From contig DBCF01000174.1 of assembly GCA_002292925.1 (NCBI GenBank), positions 31,346 through 47,349 on the forward strand: a DNA stretch of 16,004 nucleotides, in the 5' to 3' direction. Below, piece by piece: positions 1 through 7,122 of this stretch. The stretch is from Roseiflexaceae bacterium UBA965. GTDB taxonomy: Bacteria > Chloroflexota > Chloroflexia > Chloroflexales > Roseiflexaceae. A program made the translations under genes and the position numbers. The notes beneath the pieces are model-generated. The model did no database searches, was not told where the DNA came from, and saw only the letters and a list, made by a program, of their open reading frames with translations. The first letter of the stretch is position 1, and every line of letters starts with the position of its first letter.

Positions 1-15
1 GGCATGGACTTCTAG
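1..15 (+). CDS. groEL: 3' end of groEL (60 kDa chaperonin), partial
   Basis: Only the last four codons and the stop are inside the window: Gly-Met-Asp-Phe-TAG. This is the end of the Gly/Met-rich tail typical of GroEL, the ATP-driven folding chaperonin of the cytoplasm. The call rests on two things. The same 15 bases end a much longer GroEL-like reading frame at 6751-6924, and a closely related terminator follows both. The body of the gene must lie upstream of the window, so I cannot tell whether it is intact. It runs toward the giant minus-strand gene, so the two are convergent. Confidence 0.75.
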   Translation, partial: GMDF

Positions 16-34
16 TCCAGCCCCTAGCCCACGT

Positions 35-71
35 CCCCCCACCCGCACAACCGTGCAGGTGGGGGGTTTTT
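35..71 (+). terminator. Rho-independent terminator after groEL
   Basis: A GC-rich stem has its left arm at 35-48 (CCCCCCACCCGCAC) and its right arm at 53-66, with the loop AACC and one C:A mismatch. It is followed by five T residues at 67-71. It lies 20 bases after the groEL stop. A diverged copy lies at 6944-6980. Confidence 0.9.
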
Positions 72-131
72 GTATATGGCAATACCTACATAATCTGAGA
101 TAAATTATTATGTACCGTAGCATATACGATA

Positions 132-169
132 ATTTCATACCTCGATTGTGTATAACCGAGGTATGAAAT
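132..169. terminator. Perfect 13-bp hairpin between convergent groEL and giant gene
   Basis: The arms ATTTCATACCTCG (132-144) and CGAGGTATGAAAT (157-169) are exact reverse complements around a 12-base loop. The hairpin starts 22 bases beyond the stop of the minus-strand giant gene, where a terminator is expected. The following bases on the minus strand are only weakly T-rich, so it may act as a bidirectional transcript end or mRNA-stabilising hairpin rather than a classic terminator. Confidence 0.65.
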
Positions 170-191
170 CATTTACTAGCTTGATGTAATA

Positions 192-3100
192 TTACGGATT
201 AGCGGTACGTGTAGACGTATGTGTTCGCGTCGGTGTCCGCGTTCGCGTGGCGGTGCGAGTCATTGTTGCAGTCCGTGTCCGCGACGCTGTCCGCGTGGCA
301 GTCCGTGTCCACGTGGCAGTCCGTGTCCGCGTGGCAGTCCGTGTCCACGTGGCAGTCCGTGTCCGCGTGGCAGTCCGCGTGGCAGTCTGTGTCCGGGTTC
401 GTGTCGTGGTTCGTGTGGCGGTGGATGTATTTGTATTACTTGCAGTGCGTGTCACTGTTGTCGTAGGAGTTAAACTTTTAGTCTGTGTGGCAGTACGTGT
501 TACTGTTGTAGTGACCGTTGGACTTGCTGTCGGAGTAGGAGTCCCCGGTACTGTTGTCTCATCCGTCACTTCGAATGCCAGCGATGTCTCATTGTTGGAC
601 TCCAACGATTCGGCTAATCCATTGTATGGATCAACAATCAACTTCACCGTACCTGTCACCGCCTCCCAATTTGCAGTGCTCATCGGAATCGAAACGGTAT
701 ATGTCTGATTCACGGCCAATACTGGTACCAGCACTGATCCAAGGTACCACTCACCAAAATCTGTAACATCGGCAATCGCCGCCACACTAAACGGCGTACT
801 AGATGTTGTACCGGTATTACGCACTGTTCCACGCACATATCTTGTGCTATTTACTGGAATAATTTCTACACTTCGTGATCCCGAACGTGTCGTACCCACA
901 CTCACACTCGACAGCGCAATATCCATAGTTGGCTTAGGTATAGATATTACGTTATAAATGATGATTGTACCTGCAACAGGACTCGTAATTCGAACCGGTA
1001 CTGACACACTACTTCCCACCTTACCTGCCATATAGCTATTGATTGCCGCTGCCAAGGTTGTGCGGCTAGCACGCCCAGGTGCCACCATTGATGGTGTCCA
1101 CTCGTTGCTACCATCTGCACCAATATCAACACGTACATTGCCACTCACGGTATTGACCGAGAGCAACTCCATCGTCACCGTCAGATATTCGCTGTTCGGC
1201 AAATCGATATACGTCGTCTGCGCTTGATTTGCACCACTAAACGTCAATGACAAACCGTTGCGCACGAGGTACCGCTCACTTGTCGTAATTGCACTCGGTA
1301 CAAATATGCGTCGACTACTACTATTGACTTGTTCAGCGGTGTAATTTAGTACCCCAAAGTCCGCTGTGGCCGATCCGGCCGGTGCCACTGTAACCGTCAC
1401 ACTCGCTGCACTACTCACCGCATACCCGTTCGACTGAGCCACCGTCACTGTCACCGAGCCTGATGGTACCCCATCAATGCGATAGCTCCCATCTCCTTGT
1501 GAGGAGCCTTGTAACCCGGCTGCCGATAACACCACGCCGGCAACTCCGGCCTCACCAGCGTCTTTGACGCCGTCGGCGTCTGCATCGAGATACACGCTGC
1601 CTGTGATGCTGCTGTAGGGGATGATGGCGTAATCGACACGACTATTCTTATTAAACTCTACTTGTGTCGTTTGTTCTAATGCACTACCCGCAGTGTATTG
1701 TGAGGGCAAAATCAACGTAACGCGCTGGCTACCAACCTCAACAGTCTCAAATTGATATGCACCATTTGCATCTGTTAGCACCTCAGTACCGTCCGCAAGC
1801 TGTACACGCGCCCCGGCTACACCTGATTCACCAGCATCACGCACAGTATTCTGATTGATGTCAGCAAACACTGTCCCCACGACTTTGCCCACATCATTTC
1901 CTTGCATTCGTACTTGGATAGAGACATTATCTACAGATACATCAGTATTATTGCCACTATCTAACCGTATCACATCAATACGAAACAAAATATAGCGTGT
2001 ACCCGGTGGGATATTTAATTCTTTTCCCACATAACTATAAAAATCACGACTCGGGGATGACACCCATCCTGAATTATAATTAAACCCTACATCCTGACCC
2101 ACGGCATTGAAAAAATGAATCTTTACCGCAGCATCCTCACCAGCACGATCCTTAATCCACGCACCAGCACTAGTTTTACCAAAACCAGCATCAATATACT
2201 TAGCATACTGACTTATATTTACAGCTCTTTGAAAAAATGCTGATGGTGATGTAGTAAACTCGACACAATAACTTCCTGAATATGGCTTATACCCCGTTAC
2301 TGAAAAACCTCCATTATACTGCTCCCATCCATACATATTGCCATACTCAAAACCACAGTTCTCTCCACACACCTCAACCCAATTTGTATCAATCAACGCA
2401 CTTGGCTGAGATATATCAACTTGTGCGCCCCCACTTATCTGCTCACCTGGCACTTGCGCACGCGGTGCATCCGCCACACTCCGCCCTTGCGGAAAGAGGC
2501 GCTCCCACGTGTTGGCCACAATCCGCCCGCGCCCTACCGTCGCATCCGTCAAATCATCAAACACCGCCACTGGATGCAACTTACTCGTATCTGTGCGACT
2601 CGGCTCTGTGTATGTCACACCAACCAACTTCGTCTTCGGTCCCTTAACATACACCTCTGTTTCAAACGGCTTGTACGAATCAGGTACGTATGCAACGGTA
2701 TCGCCACTCCCCGCCGTAATCGTTCCAGTCAACAGCACTGTCACCAACGGTTTTTGCGGGTCTGAGGTGCGAATCTGGATATTCTTACTAAAGCTCCCTA
2801 CCGGCATGTTCCCCGTGTCCAGCGAGATTTTGAGCTCACCGACCGCACTCATCGGAATCACGCTCGTGTTTGGGGCATTCGTGTCTACATCCGCCACCGG
2901 TGGAACATATACATGCAGATAGTTCTCACCCGTGTTTGCCAAGAATATCGAGTGCTTCGCTGGCATCCCTGCCACAATACTCCCGAGATTTTTGGTCAAC
3001 GAGGCACTATCCGCACTCAATACTGGATAATTGTTTACGCCGAGATTGCTTAACTCGCGATAAGCCCGACGGATAATCGTATCCTGATAATCTGTCCACG

Positions 3101-6100
3101 ATACGCGCATGATGAACTGCTGATTCGCATCGTATGGCGTCTCAAATGCACTGGTCGACCATGGAATCGTCACAATTGTCGGCCCAGTCGGGAAGTCGCT
3201 TTGTGCCTCAAAAAGTGCCGTACGATAGCCATCCGGCCCAACCACCTCCAAATACACCTTGCCGTTCTTAATCGTAACGGGGGTTGGGTTATTCACCACC
3301 ACACGCGTCGTGTTATTACCTGCCACTACCGGTGTATTCGACACAATTTGCAGGTCCATCCCGTAGATCATGCCACCCACATAAGGCGAAAGGTTGGTAT
3401 TCGGGTCAGCGATATTCATCGAGCTCGTGGGCATCACCGATTGATACCACCCACCCGTATGATTTGTCGTTACTGCGACCAGTGGCTGGGTATATGGTTC
3501 ACGATTCACTGTATAGACAAACGTATCTTGCGGTGGCGCTGCCACCACACTAAACTGTTGTCCATGGTTGATCGTGCCACTCAAGAATGCCACCGTGAGC
3601 CCAAATGCACCTACTGCCAGCGGGTTCGGCGATTGATAGCCTGCACCGCCGTTAATGGTGCCACTCGCACCTCGGCCATCAGTCCAGGCAAACACGGTAC
3701 TCCCACTCCCCACCGTACAAGTACTTCCACTGCCACACTGCGTCACAAACGTGTAGGTACGCGCTACGTCACCCGTGTAATACCCCGACAACACGGGCGT
3801 CGCACGCCCATCTGCCAACCAACTTTGTGTCAGTGCAGGGTTAAAGTCAATCCCACTACCAACAGCTAACTGCTCGTAGGCTCGTACCCGCCCACCACCA
3901 CCTACAAAATTATTGGTCACGCTGATGCTATCATCGGGAGCAATCATCACCGCCTCGACGCCATACGCATCGCTCTGTCCACCATTGAGCAGACTCAACG
4001 TGGCCGTCACATCTCTCCCATCACGTACCTGATGGAGCCCCGCAGTTAACTCGGGATTGGGCACCGAACGCGCTGCATACTTGTTGGTACCTAGACGATC
4101 TTCGACATCATCGGGGTAGCCGTCTTTGTCGCTATCCCGACGAAAGCGAAAGAGCGCACGCGCAGACGGCTGTGCCGTAGTATCTTGATAGGCTGTCGCG
4201 TCCCCACTCATCCCCGCTGAATACATCACCCACGCATCGGCCGTACTAATCGAGCGTTTACAGTACACCTTGTTGACATACTTTTGTGGTGACTCACACC
4301 AGCTCGGCGTATCATTACGCATTTCAGGCGTCCAGATAGCGGCGAGTGACCTATCGCTGTTGCGCTCTATCGGAAAGGCGCGCGCCAACACATCGAGCAA
4401 TGGCTCATCTTTCATGCTGATTGTTTGCCATGTGGGCACGACATATGACTCGAGTGATTGATCGCCGTCATCAGGACCATCATCGATTTGGATGGTCACA
4501 CCCGCATTGATGGCGTTTGTATAAAAGAGCTGATCGGTGCCGTACGAGTAGCCATTCGGTTCAATCCGTATCGTACCACCGGGGCACACAGCACTCTCTT
4601 CCACGATCCTCTGTGCCTTCATTGCCACACAGGCTGGCGACACGTCGAGTGCTTGTAATTCGACCAACGATAGCGGAATCCTCCGCGAGGTATACTCACG
4701 GGGCGCATCTGCTGGCGAGATGTTGGTCAATCGCCCATCACCACCCAAATCGGTGGCTACCGTGTATGTCGATATCGGATTGGGATCATCGTTGAGATAC
4801 ACGTTAAACGACATATCACGCAACTCAAGCGCAAAGTCAGTGCCCACGTTCGCAATCGTGTAGGTAAAGTAGAGGTCAGCCGCATGCGCACTATTCACGG
4901 CCGTGGCCGTGCGCCAATCCTCACCCGTGGTGAAGACCTCTCCAGCAGTCACTGAGTTTTCTTCGTATTCCGTTTGAGTTAACGATACACTTCCACCTCG
5001 TGATTCTCCCTGTGACTGAGTCTTGGTAAAGCGAGGAGCCAGGAGTGCATTCGTTACATCACGAAAGCCATTCGCCGTGATATTCCCTAATCGATCAATT
5101 GAAAATGTCGTATCATTCTGTGCAGCGACTAATCGGGATGTATCACGCTCCATTTGATCAGTGATACGAATGGTATTTGTCACACTAGTGCTTGTTTGCA
5201 AATTGGTTGCATCGGTTTGTTTGTCCAATTTTTTCATATGCGTACCAAATTGTGCATCAAGCACTTCTTCACGTTCTTTTGCTGCCTTTTGATCTGCTTT
5301 TCGCCACTTCTCAGCACGGTCAAGATCTTCTTTTCTCCAATCTGCTTGACGATAGTAATCTTTAACGTTATAAACTGTATCTACTACTGGAGCTATCAAT
5401 CCGAGACCAGCTATGATTACACCAGCAGCAGTCCATGTGATTGGATCTGCCCTTCCCGTTGTCGTCTTACTTTCAGAAACCTCTGTCCACTTGTTCCATG
5501 TTTTGGTGTCGGTCTTCGCGACGCTCACACCTTTGGTTTGCGTTTGGGCATACGACTGGGCATTTTGCGTCATTGTCCCCTTTTCGGTGGTAATCGTCGT
5601 GACCACCTGCACCCGAATAGAGCCTGGTTTGACGCTAATCTCGGGCAATGGGAATGCGGCTACCACAGGGTGAGAGCCTGGGGCTTTGATCCACGCCGGC
5701 ATTTCGGCCATAATCACGCCAAAATCCGAGTTGCGCGGTAAAGAACCATACCCACAGAAACCGGCTGAATTCGCACAGTAGGTACGCCCATACAGCTCTT
5801 GACCATCATCGAATTTATCACCGTCTGATGATTCACGGTTAGGGTCAAGTCCCAAATCAATTTCGGCCATATCGGGGACGGCATCTTGATCGTTATCGTA
5901 ACAATTAGTCACCGCCGCATTCAAAAACGGTGTGCCACGAAACGGGAAACCTCGATTTGGCGCACGCTCAGCCCGATGTACCATCCACGCACGCAATGCG
6001 GCCACTTCGGCACCATCACTGACACGATCGTTGTCACTATCAATTGCAGCCGGATTTGTACACCAATCCACTTCTTGGACATCCGTCAAGCCATCACCAT

Positions 6101-6542
6101 CACTATCGACTGACCGCGCAGTTGCAATCTGTTGTTTTACCTTCGTAGGCAATCCTTGTGCCCATGCTCGTTGTGATGAAGGCGTGCGTAAGCTCTGTAT
6201 AAACTGTGTACGCACACTAGCCTTTGATTGTGGTAACAGCGGTGCAAATTGCGTAATCTGATTAACTGCACTAATACTAGTTGGTTGATACCCCCAACGG
6301 GCTAGTTGTACTCGTTGCATCATGTCAATCAATACACGTGCACTATTTGCAGTCTCACTCAACACCACAATCCCCGCTTCGTTGAGACGGGCACGGTCAT
6401 AGGCATCGCCCAACACCACATCAGCACGAAACATACCAGCATATGAAAATGACCGAGTATCGATCGAGACAGAGTATGAGCTCGCTGGGTTTAGTCCAGC
6501 CAATAACACCACCATGATTACTATCGACATGATACGATGCAT
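192..6542 (-). CDS. Giant secreted protein with anthrax PA/binary-toxin-B-like Ca-binding and pore domains
   Basis: An intact gene of about 2,116 codons. I chose ATG 6542 over the upstream ATG 6602 because GAGG lies five bases before it and it begins a clean signal peptide (MHRIMSIVIMVVLLAGL). Numbered from there, acidic DxDxDG calcium loops lie near residues 146-180 and 215-250. The segment HPVVAAFP (about 291-298) and the following Thr/Ser/Gln-rich strands, GE-x-W (540-543) and a VTIQIDDG strand (682-689) line up, from memory, with protective antigen domains 1' and 2 (compare HPLVAAYP and GERTW). A hydrophobic stretch plus coiled coil (about 369-505) sits where PA has its membrane-inserting loop. 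Then come another Ca-loop (803-812), a Hydin/ASPM-like beta domain (about 1171-1281), a CBM-like jelly roll (about 1395-1543), two SdrD-B-like repeats (about 1553-1733), a CARDB-like domain (about 1878-1998) and a Thr/Arg tail. I see no LPXTG or other anchor. No ADP-ribosylating or protease partner is in the window. A role in attachment or prey attack is inference. Confidence 0.85.
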   Translation of the reverse strand: MHRIMSIVIMVVLLAGLNPASSYSVSIDTRSFSYAGMFRADVVLGDAYDRARLNEAGIVVLSETANSARVLIDMMQRVQLARWGYQPTSISAVNQITQFAPLLPQSKASVRTQFIQSLRTPSSQRAWAQGLPTKVKQQIATARSVDSDGDGLTDVQEVDWCTNPAAIDSDNDRVSDGAEVAALRAWMVHRAERAPNRGFPFRGTPFLNAAVTNCYDNDQDAVPDMAEIDLGLDPNRESSDGDKFDDGQELYGRTYCANSAGFCGYGSLPRNSDFGVIMAEMPAWIKAPGSHPVVAAFPLPEISVKPGSIRVQVVTTITTEKGTMTQNAQSYAQTQTKGVSVAKTDTKTWNKWTEVSESKTTTGRADPITWTAAGVIIAGLGLIAPVVDTVYNVKDYYRQADWRKEDLDRAEKWRKADQKAAKEREEVLDAQFGTHMKKLDKQTDATNLQTSTSVTNTIRITDQMERDTSRLVAAQNDTTFSIDRLGNITANGFRDVTNALLAPRFTKTQSQGESRGGSVSLTQTEYEENSVTAGEVFTTGEDWRTATAVNSAHAADLYFTYTIANVGTDFALELRDMSFNVYLNDDPNPISTYTVATDLGGDGRLTNISPADAPREYTSRRIPLSLVELQALDVSPACVAMKAQRIVEESAVCPGGTIRIEPNGYSYGTDQLFYTNAINAGVTIQIDDGPDDGDQSLESYVVPTWQTISMKDEPLLDVLARAFPIERNSDRSLAAIWTPEMRNDTPSWCESPQKYVNKVYCKRSISTADAWVMYSAGMSGDATAYQDTTAQPSARALFRFRRDSDKDGYPDDVEDRLGTNKYAARSVPNPELTAGLHQVRDGRDVTATLSLLNGGQSDAYGVEAVMIAPDDSISVTNNFVGGGGRVRAYEQLAVGSGIDFNPALTQSWLADGRATPVLSGYYTGDVARTYTFVTQCGSGSTCTVGSGSTVFAWTDGRGASGTINGGAGYQSPNPLAVGAFGLTVAFLSGTINHGQQFSVVAAPPQDTFVYTVNREPYTQPLVAVTTNHTGGWYQSVMPTSSMNIADPNTNLSPYVGGMIYGMDLQIVSNTPVVAGNNTTRVVVNNPTPVTIKNGKVYLEVVGPDGYRTALFEAQSDFPTGPTIVTIPWSTSAFETPYDANQQFIMRVSWTDYQDTIIRRAYRELSNLGVNNYPVLSADSASLTKNLGSIVAGMPAKHSIFLANTGENYLHVYVPPVADVDTNAPNTSVIPMSAVGELKISLDTGNMPVGSFSKNIQIRTSDPQKPLVTVLLTGTITAGSGDTVAYVPDSYKPFETEVYVKGPKTKLVGVTYTEPSRTDTSKLHPVAVFDDLTDATVGRGRIVANTWERLFPQGRSVADAPRAQVPGEQISGGAQVDISQPSALIDTNWVEVCGENCGFEYGNMYGWEQYNGGFSVTGYKPYSGSYCVEFTTSPSAFFQRAVNISQYAKYIDAGFGKTSAGAWIKDRAGEDAAVKIHFFNAVGQDVGFNYNSGWVSSPSRDFYSYVGKELNIPPGTRYILFRIDVIRLDSGNNTDVSVDNVSIQVRMQGNDVGKVVGTVFADINQNTVRDAGESGVAGARVQLADGTEVLTDANGAYQFETVEVGSQRVTLILPSQYTAGSALEQTTQVEFNKNSRVDYAIIPYSSITGSVYLDADADGVKDAGEAGVAGVVLSAAGLQGSSQGDGSYRIDGVPSGSVTVTVAQSNGYAVSSAASVTVTVAPAGSATADFGVLNYTAEQVNSSSRRIFVPSAITTSERYLVRNGLSLTFSGANQAQTTYIDLPNSEYLTVTMELLSVNTVSGNVRVDIGADGSNEWTPSMVAPGRASRTTLAAAINSYMAGKVGSSVSVPVRITSPVAGTIIIYNVISIPKPTMDIALSSVSVGTTRSGSRSVEIIPVNSTRYVRGTVRNTGTTSSTPFSVAAIADVTDFGEWYLGSVLVPVLAVNQTYTVSIPMSTANWEAVTGTVKLIVDPYNGLAESLESNNETSLAFEVTDETTVPGTPTPTASPTVTTTVTRTATQTKSLTPTTTVTRTASNTNTSTATRTTTRTRTQTATRTATRTRTATWTRTATRTRTATWTRTATRTASRTRTATMTRTATRTRTPTRTHTSTRTANP
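195..550 (-). repeat. Thr/Arg-rich low-complexity C-terminal tail of the giant protein
   Basis: This stretch encodes roughly the last 118 residues, almost only Thr, Arg, Ala, Ser and Pro with a few Trp, in TRTATR-type units. Thr/Pro/Arg-rich tails and linkers are common in secreted Chloroflexota proteins, where they are thought to be extended and possibly O-glycosylated or wall-associated. The opposite strand stays open in other frames here only because the sequence is so repetitive. Confidence 0.85.
289..378. repeat. Five tandem 18-bp units with a 36-bp higher-order period
   Basis: Units start at 289, 307, 325, 343 and 361. Each reads GTCC-G/A-CGTGGCAGTCCGT with at most a final-base change. 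The fifth base alternates G, A, G, A, G. On the coding strand the unit is ACT GCC ACG C/TGG ACA CGG, giving Thr-Ala-Thr-Arg/Trp-Thr-Arg. The alternation makes Arg and Trp alternate. It is part of the coding sequence, not a CRISPR array. Confidence 0.9.
5028..5438 (-). other. Hydrophobic stretch and coiled-coil insert inside the toxin-B-like region
   Basis: This is the part of the giant gene coding residues about 369-505. It begins with a hydrophobic run (TAAGVIIAGLGLIAPVV). A highly charged Lys/Glu/Arg/Asp/Ala segment follows (for example RKEDLDRAEKWRKADQKAAK) and then a Thr/Asp-rich helix-like segment, before beta-type sequence resumes at GGSVSLTQ. In anthrax PA the matching place holds the short amphipathic hairpin that forms the transmembrane barrel. 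The domain boundaries were judged by eye. Confidence 0.6.
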
Positions 6543-6602
6543 AAACACCTCTTTTCGCATAAAAAAACACATAAGAAGTAACTTTATGGTATGTGATAAC
6601 AC

Positions 6603-6750
6603 TCTATATTTATTTGTAATTTTTTTCGATTTGCTAAAATTATCTTTTCTTCATTTGTGAATTTTGACGATACAATTTTATATCGACAATACATCCATCA
6701 AATGCTGTCGTCACCCCAGCGGCATATAAGTTCAAGCGTTTACAAAAAAG
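6603..6750. promoter_or_regulatory. AT-rich upstream region of the giant gene
   Basis: The 148 bases between the longest reading frame of the giant gene and the groEL fragment are AT-rich by eye and must hold the giant gene's promoter on the minus strand. I could not pick a convincing -35/-10 pair. An imperfect inverted repeat, TTGACGATA (6664-6672) and TATCGACAA (6681-6689), with one mismatch, could be an operator. The GroEL-like reading frame is stopped by TAA at 6727, so the truncation point of groEL lies between there and 6751. Confidence 0.4.
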
Positions 6751-6924
6751 CAATTTGACCTCGTCCGCGAAGGTATCATCGACCCCGTCAAGGTAACCCG
6801 CAGCGCCGTCCAAAACGCAATCTCGATTGCTGCGCTCATCTTGACCACCGATGCCCTCATCGCCGATGTGCCCGAAGAAAAATCCTCAGCCCCCATGCCC
6901 GGTGGCGGTGGCATGGACTTCTAG
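6751..6924 (+). pseudogene. groEL: Truncated groEL 3' fragment (last ~57 codons)
   Basis: The frame read from 6751 gives FDLVREGIIDPVKVTRSAVQ, continues with NAISIAALILTTDALIADVP, and ends in a Gly-rich GGGGMDF tail and TAG. This is the C-terminal equatorial segment of GroEL, in which the DPVKVTRSALQNA stretch is strongly conserved. A normal GroEL has about 540 residues, so about nine tenths is missing. The frame is closed by TAA at 6727 and no start codon or RBS precedes it. The last 15 bases are identical to positions 1-15. It is either the scar of an insertion or recombination at groEL, or the remnant of a second tandem groEL. It has no in-frame disruption, so the loss may be recent or the piece may have been copied in. 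Confidence 0.9.
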
Positions 6925-6943
6925 TCCAGCCCCGATCCAACTT

Positions 6944-6980
6944 CCCCCTACCTGCACAATTGTGCGGGTGGGGGGTTTTT
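6944..6980 (+). terminator. Rho-independent terminator, second copy, after groEL fragment
   Basis: The stem arms are CCCCCTACCTGCAC (6944-6957) and GTGCGGGTGGGGG (from 6962), with the loop AATT and a T run at 6976-6980. Aligned without gaps, 6910-6980 matches 1-71 at 62 of 71 positions by my count. The stem remains paired, with G:U pairs where the sequence differs, so it is probably still functional. Confidence 0.88.
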
Positions 6981-7122
6981 ACTTATGTATAGAAGCAACC
7001 TGCTACGTCTCGTCTTGCTTTCATATGTCACCTTTACACCAAAAATCAGATAATCACTTATACTAACGCTATCTTCAACGATTCCCCGCGTACGACGATA
7101 CACCTTATCTAAAGCGATTTAT

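Noticed and set aside
289..378. Short direct repeats suggesting a CRISPR array
   Set aside because: The units are contiguous with no spacers, have an 18-bp period divisible by three and encode part of a protein.
219..708. Several plus-strand open frames with Arg/Gly/Pro/Cys or Val/Arg repeats
   Set aside because: They are other-frame readings of the Thr/Arg tandem repeat at the end of the giant minus-strand gene; the repeat keeps all frames open.
3201..3869. 222-codon plus-strand frame
   Set aside because: Rich in His, Arg and Cys with no motif, and lies wholly opposite the giant gene.
6732..6914. 60-codon minus-strand frame opposite the groEL fragment
   Set aside because: The plus strand reads as GroEL C-terminus; the minus frame is its complement.
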